From contig JAQGDQ010000061.1 in assembly GCA_030141605.1 (NCBI GenBank), positions 265,001 to 305,533 on the forward strand: a stretch of DNA of 40,533 nucleotides. The letters are read 5' to 3'. The notes beneath the pieces are model-generated. The model was not told the DNA's origin. It ran no database searches and saw only the letters and a list, made by a program, of their open reading frames with translations. This stretch comes from Tubiluchus corallicola (Eukaryota > Priapulida > Priapulimorpha > Priapulimorphida > Tubiluchidae). The position numbers and the translations under genes are program-made. Position 1 is the first letter of the stretch. Each line of letters opens with the position of its first letter. Of this stretch, positions 32,871-40,533 are shown piece after piece.

Positions 32871-33999
32871 CATTTCTGTTGAATTTGAAGTTTATGTACA
32901 GTTGTGTTGATTGCGATTGTTGCCAAAGTATTCGTTTAAAAGTTTAAAAATTTACTTGAGAAGGCATAGATCCTTAAAAATAAACAGATGAAAATATTCC
33001 TGACTCTTGAGACAGTTGAGAATAAAAACCAGACGCAATACCGGGTGACCTTGTGTTCAGATGTTTGTAGAATACTTGTCGTAGGTGGGAGGCTGAATAA
33101 ATATGTATTTTCGATGAGGTCTTACATCTACAAATGACGTCACAGGCAGGTACGTCGAACAGTTCCATAGATAGGCAACTTTGGAGGAAATTCCAAAGTC
33201 GTGTAAATTAGCCGGCGTTACTGGGGCGCTGGGAAATTAAATACGTAAATTTATCTAGTCTATACGAAATCAGGCTTTGGATGGGTGTCCATTGACAATA
33301 ATCAAAGTCAAGCAAATACGCAATGTGTACAATTGTTGAAAACTGGACACATTCATGATATGGTTGGCCCTTCGATTCAGCTGTTCATATGATCAACCAT
33401 CTAATCAATTGTATCAATAAGCACGCACACGCCAGCAAATTTGTAAAGGTAATGCGATGAATAGCAAAGAACATAGTTTTGAAGTTTTATCTAAAGTAAT
33501 TTTACGTCTCTATCTTGCAAACAAAATGAGTGCGTTAGTGTATATAGTTTGAATTAAGTATAAAACTATGTACAAATTACTGCCTTAGTTCTGTAAGCGT
33601 GCAGTAGAGGTAAACCAGTTTTTTACATTTTTCAGTTGGTCTTTTAAAAATTCTCAGTTGGTCTTGTCAAAAATATGTATTCCGATTTTCAACAAACGCA
33701 TAATTCTTAAACATTGTCGCACTTTATAAATTGCCAGATTTAGCTTTCAAATTAAGACACTAAAATAGGCCTGCATTAATTTATTGTATTTACCTTAATT
33801 TCATTATTTCCAAAATACACTGTTTTCTTTTAAATTACTTTAATACATTTAAAAGTTTACTATTTGACAGGAATTTTAAATTTAAATTTAAGTAGATTAA
33901 AATTTTCAGTTGAACTCAGTTTGCGTAGGGAAGATACACGCTTGCGTAACAGGATTTGCAAATGCAAACAGGATCTAGAAATGTCACGAGAAAAGTTAT

Positions 34000-34380
34000 T
34001 ATTTCCTCTTTGACACAATATTAGACAGCCTACGCCCATTATAATACAAGTTTAAGTTTATTTGTTTTTGCATGTCATGTGTTCTAAAAACGCTGTACAA
34101 TAGTTTATACATAAATGTACAGAAAGATTTGAACTTAGAATAAAACACAATACAATAAAACACATGATATAAAAATAATAAATTGATCAAAGTGTCGCTG
34201 GATGCCATTTGACAGGTATAGATAACAATTACTTTCATGCCTGTAAAAAGAGGTGTGTCTTAAGCAGCGATTTAAATTTTACAAATCACTGCGCAGCATA
34301 ATTTCAGAGGGAAGTAAATTCCCTTAATGTGGTCCACAGAATCTGAACGATCTGTTACACCTGAAGGTGATCATAAAAAT
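34000..34380 (-). pseudogene. LINE (CR1/L2-type) 3' end fragment, minus strand
   Basis: On the minus strand from about 34362 down, the translation reads NRSFRFCGPH, a stop, then GNLLPSEIMLRSDL, a stop, and in another frame KSLLKTHLF. This is the standard C-terminal succession of CR1/L2-type LINE ORF2 (RSFRFxGPxxWNxLPSEI ... FKxLLKTHLF), broken by stops and a frameshift. Downstream (about 34000-34230) lies T-rich 3'UTR-like sequence with gtacagcgtttttagaacac, similar to LINE tails, and an AATAAA on the minus strand. The element is 5'-truncated and ends about 230 bp before the satellite array. Confidence 0.7.
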
Positions 34381-34605
34381 ATATCTGAATATAATCAAAT
34401 TTATAGTTATAAAAATAACCTCTTTTCTAGAATTTTATATACACACACAGCGCTGGCGTAGTAGTATTTACTATAGACAAAATCTAGTATAAAGTCAATG
34501 TTAGCAATTACACGTTTTTCATTCATTGAATTACATAGGCTACCTCTGGTTTTCTGTAGTTAGCAAATCAGTATTACAATAATATGAAATTTTTGTAATT
34601 TCCCG
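34381..34605. other. Unique sequence between LINE fragment and satellite array
   Basis: This is AT-rich sequence with a short tatacacacacag stretch and no gene. The last about 20 bases (tttcccgtctgacaaattgg) grade into the first diverged repeat unit. Confidence 0.5.
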
Positions 34606-35156
34606 TCTGACAAATTGGTATATCGCCCAGTTTTGTCTAGAAAGTTGGTATATCGCCGAGTTTTGTCTAACAAGTTGGTATATCGTCGAGTTTTGTCGAA
34701 CAAGTTCGTATATCGCCGAGTTTTGTCTAACAAGTTCGTATATCGTCGAGTTTTGTCGAACAAGTTCATATATCGTCGAGTTTTGTCGAACAAGTTCGTA
34801 TATCGCCGAGTTTTGTCGAACAAGTTCGTATATCGCCGAGTTTTGTCGAACAAGTTGGTATATCGCCGAGTTTTGTCTAACAAGTTGGCATATCGGCGAG
34901 TTTTGTCTAACAAGTTGGCATATCGCCGAGTTTTGTCTAACAAGTTGGTGTATCGCCGAGTTTTGTCGAACAAGTTGGTATATCGCCGAGTTTTGTCGAA
35001 CAAGTTGGTATATCGCCGAGTTTTGTCTAACAAGTTGGCATATCGGCGAGTTTTGTCGAACAAGTTGGTATATCGCCGAGTTTTGTCCAACAAGTTGGTA
35101 TATCGCCGAGTTTTGTCTAACAAGTTCGTATATCGGCGAGTTTTGTCGAACAAGTT

Positions 35157-35790
35157 GGTATCACCGAGTTTTGTCTAACAAGTTGGTATATCACCGAGTT
35201 TTGTCTAACAATTTGGCATATCGCCGAGTTTTGTCTAACAAGTTGGTATATCGCCGAGTTTTGTCTAACAAGTTGGTATATCGCCGAGTTTTGTCTAACA
35301 AGTTGGTATATCGCCGAGTTTTGTCTAACAAGTTGGTATATCGCCGAGTTTTGTCTAACAAGTTGGTATATCGCCGAGTTTTGTCTAACAAGTTGGTATA
35401 TCGCCGAGTTTTGTCTAACAAGTTCGTATATCGCCGAGTTTTGTCCAACAAGTTGGTATATCGCCGAGTTTTGTCTAACAAGTTGGTATCGCCGAGTTTT
35501 GTCGAACAATTTGGTATATTGCCGAGTTTTGTCTAACAAGTTGGCATATCGGCGAGTTTTGTCTAACAAGTTGGTATCACCGAGTTTTGTCTAACAATTT
35601 GGCATATCGCCGAGTTTTGTCTAACAAGTTCGTATATCGCCGAGTTTTGTCCAACAAGTTGGTATATCGCCGAGTTTTGTCTAACAAGTTGGTATCGCCG
35701 AGTTTTGTCGAACAATTTGGTATATTGCCGAGTTTTGTCTAACAAGTTGGCATATCGGCGAGTTTTGTCTAACAAGTTGGTATATCGCCG
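35157..35790. repeat. Higher-order repeat segment with 28-bp units, 206-bp period
   Basis: Units that lack two bases (ggtatcgccgag or ggtatcaccgag) occur at 35157, 35485, 35571 and 35691. A block of about 175 bp around 35395-35572 recurs almost exactly at 35601-35778. This is a 206-bp shift, equal to five 30-bp plus two 28-bp units. Confidence 0.8.
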
Positions 35791-36028
35791 AGTTTTGTCT
35801 AACAAGTTGGTATATCGGCGAGTTTTGTCGAACAAGTTCGTATATCGCCGAGTTTTGTCTAACAAGTTGGTATATCGCCGAGTTTTGTCTAACAAGTTGG
35901 TATATCGCCGAGTTTTGTCTAACAATTTGGCATATCGCCGAGTTTTGTCTAACAAGTTCGTATATCGCCGAGTTTTGTCTAACAAGTTGGTATATCGCCG
36001 AGTTTTGTCTAACAAGTTGGTATATCGC

Positions 36029-36390
36029 CGAGTTTTCAAAGTTGGTTATGCGAGTTTTGTACGTATATCGCGAGTTTTCAACAGTTGTTGCCGAGTTTTG
36101 TCTAACAAGTTGTATATGCCGATTTTCAAAAGTTGGATATCGCGAGTTTTGTCTAACAAGTTGGTATATCCGAGTTTTGTCTAACAATTGGATATGCCTT
36201 GTATATCCGAGTTTTGTCTAAATTGGATATGCGAGTTTTGTCTAACAAGTTGTATATCGCCGAGTTTTGTCTAACAAGTTGGTATATCGCCGAGTTTTGT
36301 CTAACAAGTTGGTATCGCCGAGTTTTGTCAACAAGTTGGTATATCGCCGAGTTTTGTCTATTGGTATGCGAGTTTTGTCAACAAGTTGGT
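36029..36390. repeat. Degraded patch of the satellite array
   Basis: Units here carry many short deletions (for example cgagttttcaaagttgg, tgtatatgccgattttc), so the 30-bp register is lost. A second smaller patch is at about 36951-37045. Perfect units flank both. Confidence 0.85.
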
Positions 36391-39300
36391 ATATCGCCGA
36401 GTTTTGTCTAACAAGTTGGTATATCGCCGAGTTTTGTCTAACAAGTTGGTATATCGCCGAGTTTTGTCTAACAAGTTGGTATATCGCCGAGTTTTGTCTA
36501 ACAAGTTCGTATATCGCCGAGTTTTGTCTAACAAGTTGGTATATCGCCGAGTTTTGTCTAACAAGTTGGTATATCGCCGAGTTTTGTCTAACAAGTTGGT
36601 ATATCGCCGAGTTTTGTCTAACAAGTTGGTATATCGCCGAGTTTTGTCTAACAAGTTCGTATATCGCCGAGTTTTGTCTAACAAGTTGGTATATCGCCGA
36701 GTTTTGTCTAACAAGTTCGTATATCGCCGAGTTTTGTCTAACAAGTTGGTATATCGCCGAGTTTTGTCTAAAAAGTTGGTATATCGCCGAGTTTTGTCTA
36801 AAAAGTTGGTATATCGCCGAGTTTTGTCTAACAAGTTGGTATATCGCCGAGTTTTGTCTAACAAGTTGGTATATCGCCGAGTTTTGTCTAACAAGTTCGT
36901 ATATCGCCGAGTTTTGTCTAACAAGTTGGTATATCGCCGAGTTTTGTCTAACGTTGGTATATCGCCGAGTTTTGTCTACAAGTTGGTATATCGCGATTTG
37001 TCAACAAGTTGTATATCCGAGTTTTGTCTAACAATTAAGTTGTATATCGCCGAGTTTTGTCTAACAAGTTCGTATATCGCCGAGTTTTGTCTAACAAGTT
37101 GGTATATCGCCGAGTTTTGTCTAACAAGTTGGTATATCGCCGAGTTTTGTCTAACAAGTTGGTATATCGCCGAGTTTTGTCTAACAAGTTGGTATATCGC
37201 CGAGTTTTGTCTAACAAGTTCGTATATCGCCGAGTTTTGTCTAACAAGTTCGTATATCGCCGAGTTTTGTCGAACAAGTTCGTATATCGCCGAGTTTTGT
37301 CTAACAAGTTGGTATATCGCCGAGTTTTGTCTAACAAGTTGGTATATCGCCGAGTTTTGTCTAACAAGTTGGTATATCGCCGAGTTTTGTCTAAAAAGTT
37401 GGTATATCGCCGAGTTTTGTCTAGAAAGTTGGTATATCGCCGAGTTTTGTCTAACAAGTTGGTATATCGCCGAGTTTTGTCTAACAAGTTGGTATATCGC
37501 CGAGTTTTGTCTAACAAGTTGGTATATCGCCGAGTTTTGTCTAACAAGTTGGTATATCGCCGAGTTTTGTCTAACAAGTTGGTATATCGCCGAGTTTTGT
37601 CTAACAAGTTGGTATATCGCCGAGTTTTGTCTAACAAGTTGGTATATCGCCGAGTTTTGTCTAACAAGTTGGTATATCGCCGAGTTTTGTCTAACAAGTT
37701 GGTATATCGCCGAGTTTTGTCTAACAAGTTGGTATATCGCCGAGTTTTGTCTAACAAGTTGGTATATCGCCGAGTTTTGTCTAACAAGTTGGTATATCGC
37801 CGAGTTTTGTCTAACAAGTTGGTATATCGCCGAGTTTTGTCTAACAAGTTGGTATATCGCCGAGTTTTGTCTAACAAGTTGGTATATCGCCGAGTTTTGT
37901 CTAACAAGTTGGTATATCGCCGAGTTTTGTCTAACAAGTTGGTATATCGCCGAGTTTTGTCTAACAAGTTGGTATATCGCCGAGTTTTGTCTAACAAGTT
38001 GGTATATCGCCGAGTTTTGTCTAACAAGTTGGTATATCGCCGAGTTTTGTCTAACAAGTTGGTATATCGCCGAGTTTTGTCCAACAATTTGGTATATCGC
38101 CGAGTTTTGTCGAACAAGTTGGTATATCGCCGAGTTTTGTCTAACAAGTTCGCATATTGCCGAGTTTTGTCTAACAAGTTCGTATATCGCCGAGTTTTGT
38201 CGAACAATTTGGTATATCGCCGAGTTTTGTCTAACAAGTTCGTATATCGCCGAGTTTTGTCGAACAAGTTGGTATATCGCCGAGTTTTGTCTAGAAAGTT
38301 GGTATATCGCCGAGTTTTGTCTAACAAGTTGGTATATCGCCGAGTTTTGTCGAACAAGTTGGTATATCGCCGAGTTTTGTCTAACAAGTTCGCATATCGC
38401 CGAGTTTTGTCTAACAAGTTCGTATATCGCCGAGTTTTGTCTAACAAGTTGGTATATCGCCGAGTTTTGTCTAACAAGTTGGTATATCGCCGAGTTTTGT
38501 CTAACAAGTTGGTATATCGCCGAGTTTTGTCTAGAAAGTTGGTATATTGCCGAGTTTTGTCTAACAAGTTGGTATATCGCCGAGTTTTGTCTAACAAGTT
38601 GGTATATCGCCGAGTTTTGTCTAACAAGTTGGTATATCGCCGAGTTTTGTCTAACAAGTTCGTATATCGCCGAGTTTTGTCTAACAAGTTGGTATATCGC
38701 CGAGTTTTGTCTAACAAGTTGGTATATCGCCGAGTTTTGTCTAACAAGTTCGTATATCGCCGAGTTTTGTCTAACAAGTTGGTATATCGCCGAGTTTTGT
38801 CGAACAAGTTGGTATATCGCCGAGTTTTGTCTAACAAGTTGGTATATCGCCGAGTTTTGTCTAACAAGTTCGTATATCGCCGAGTTTTGTCTAACAAGTT
38901 GGCATATCGCCGAGTTTTGTCTAACAAGTTCGTATATCGCCGAGTTTTGTCTAACAAGTTGGTATATCGCCGAGTTTTGTCTAACAAGTTCGTATATCGC
39001 CGAGTTTTGTCTAACAAGTTGGTATATCGCCGAGTTTTGTCTAACAAGTTCGTATATCGCCGAGTTTTGTCTAACAAGTTCGTATATCGCCGAGTTTTGT
39101 CTAACAAGTTGGTATATCGCCGAGTTTTGTCTAACAAGTTCGTATATCGCCGAGTTTTGTCTAACAAGTTCGTATATCGCCGAGTTTTGTCTAACAATTT
39201 GGTATATCGCCGAGTTTTGTCTAACAAGTTCGCATATCGCCGAGTTTTGTCTAACAAGTTGGTATATCGCCGAGTTTTGTCTAACAAGTTGGCATATCGC

Positions 39301-40533
39301 CGAGTTTTGTCTAACAAGTTCGTATATCGCCGAGTTTTGTCTAACAAGTTGGTATATCGCCGAGTTTTGTCTAACAAGTTGGTATATCGCCGAGTTTTGT
39401 CTAACAAGTTGGTATATCGCCGAGTTTTGTCTAACAAGTTCGCATATCGCCGAGTTTTGTCTAACAAGTTGGTATATCGCCGAGTTTTGTCTAACAAGTT
39501 GGTATATCGCCGAGTTTTGTCTAACAAGTTGGTATATCGCCGAGTTTTGTCTAACAAGTTCGCATATCGCCGAGTTTTGTCTAACAAGTTCGTATATTGC
39601 CGAGTTTTGTCTAACAAGTTCGTATATCGCCGAGTTTTGTCTAACAAGTTGGCATATCGCCGAGTTTTGTCTAACAAGTTCGTATATCGCCGAGTTTTGT
39701 CTAACAAGTTGGTATATCGCCGAGTTTTGTCTAACAAGTTCGTATATCGCCGAGTTTTGTCTAACAAGTTCGTATATCGCCGAGTTTTGTCTAACAAGTT
39801 CGTATATCGCCGAGTTTTGTCTAACAAGTTGGTATATCGCCGAGTTTTGTCTAACAAGTTGGTATATCGCCGAGTTTTGTCTAACAAGTTGGTATATCGC
39901 CGAGTTTTGTCTAACAAGTTGGTATATCGCCGAGTTTTGTCTAACAAGTTGGTATATCGCCGAGTTTTGTCTAACAAGTTCGTATATCGCCGAGTTTTGT
40001 CTAACAAGTTGGTATATCGCCGAGTTTTGTCTAACAAGTTGGTATATCGCCGAGTTTTGTCTAACAAGTTCGTATATCGCCGAGTTTTGTCTAACAAGTT
40101 GGTATATCGCCGAGTTTTGTCTAACAAGTTGGTATATCGCCGAGTTTTGTCTAACAAGTTGGTATATCGCCGAGTTTTGTCTAACAAGTTGGTATATCGC
40201 CGAGTTTTGTCTAACAAGTTGGTATATCGCCGAGTTTTGTCTAACAAGTTGGTATATCGCCGAGTTTTGTCTAACAAGTTCGTATATCGCCGAGTTTTGT
40301 CTAACAAGTTGGTATATCGCCGAGTTTTGTCTAACAAGTTGGTATATCGCCGAGTTTTGTCTAACAATTTGGTATATCGCCGAGTTTTGTCTAACAAGTT
40401 GGTATATCGCCGAGTTTTGTCTAACAAGTTGGTATATCGCCGAGTTTTGTCTAACAAGTTGGTATATCGCCGAGTTTTGTCTAACAAGTTGGTATATCGC
40501 CGAGTTTTGTCGAACAAGTTGGTATATCGCCGA

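Larger units (their letters stand above)
31266..33999 (+). other. Presumed intron 1 of the ligand gene, left part
   Basis: This is AT-rich non-coding DNA with no second exon recognised. It includes a CT-rich polypyrimidine zone and a palindromic pair of E-boxes. Open frames on either strand have no domain signature. Confidence 0.6.
34606..40533. repeat. 30-bp minisatellite/satellite array, about 197 copies, continues past window end
   Basis: The unit on the + strand is ttggtatatcgccgag followed by ttttgtctaacaag. Two units fill each 60-base line in register from about 37050 to the end. Common variants are ttGg/ttCg, gTata/gCata, ctAac versus cGaac, and aaGtt/aaTtt. Length variants (28-bp units and ragged deletions) are confined to the left part. 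Four of the six frames are stop-free per unit, giving artefactual long frames such as a 1160-codon minus-strand LDKTRRYTNL decapeptide repeat. No evidence of coding was found. The array most likely lies in intron 1 of the ligand gene. Confidence 0.98.

Noticed and set aside
37035-40517. 1160-codon minus-strand reading frame of LDKTRRYTNL repeats as a real protein gene
   Set aside because: It is the automatic result of a stop-free 30-bp unit. Three other frames are equally open, there is no unique N- or C-terminal sequence, and common variants alter residues freely.
34606-40533. CRISPR-like array
   Set aside because: Units are contiguous with no unique spacers, and the window is animal DNA. 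It is a tandem minisatellite.

Overview
The window is animal nuclear DNA, almost certainly from an AT-rich invertebrate metazoan. The evidence is interrupted genes with consensus GT/AG introns, metazoan-specific protein families, LINE and DNA-transposon remnants, many microsatellites and a very long minisatellite. No bacterial gene organisation is present. The phylum cannot be fixed from the sequence alone. Every feature was read by eye. Protein families were assigned from remembered family motifs, and no database search was run. || Layout. Positions 1-3600 are upstream non-coding DNA with a CAT/ATC microsatellite and a G-quadruplex-type motif. Positions 3735-20042 (+ strand) hold a complete 18-exon gene for a BRPF-family (peregrin, BRPF1/BRD1/BRPF3) chromatin scaffold. 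Translating exon by exon with phase-consistent splice sites gives 1482 codons plus a stop. The domain order is C2H2 zinc finger, EPC-like segment, PHD1, zinc knuckle, PHD2, bromodomain, a long Ser/acidic linker and PWWP. The 3'UTR probably ends near 20.9-21.1 kb. Introns carry at least two inverted-repeat (MITE-like) elements and fragments of other transposons. || Positions 21.1-30.6 kb form an intergenic stretch without a recognisable gene. It holds a degraded LINE 3' end, a diverged dispersed repeat in three copies, a roughly 280-bp (CT)n tract, TTG/TCG repeats and several hairpins. || Position 30692 (+) begins exon 1 of a secreted TGF-beta ligand precursor of the myostatin/GDF11 type. It has a signal peptide and the prodomain latency-helix motif, and ends at a phase-1 donor after 31265. 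Its remaining exons, including the cysteine-knot domain, are not in the window. || Positions 34.0-34.4 kb hold a minus-strand LINE 3' fragment. From about 34606 to the window end runs a tandem array of about 197 copies of a 30-bp unit. If the ligand gene is intact, this array lies inside its first intron. The array keeps four of six frames open purely because its unit length is a multiple of three. || The two genes are unrelated in pathway. BRPF proteins scaffold MOZ/MORF/HBO1 histone acetyltransferases in the nucleus, and myostatin/GDF11 ligands are secreted growth regulators. Nothing indicates that they work together. The points most worth checking are an in-frame alternative splice donor in the bromodomain ZA loop, the structure and location of the 30-bp satellite, and a myostatin-like prodomain lacking an obvious tolloid cleavage arginine.
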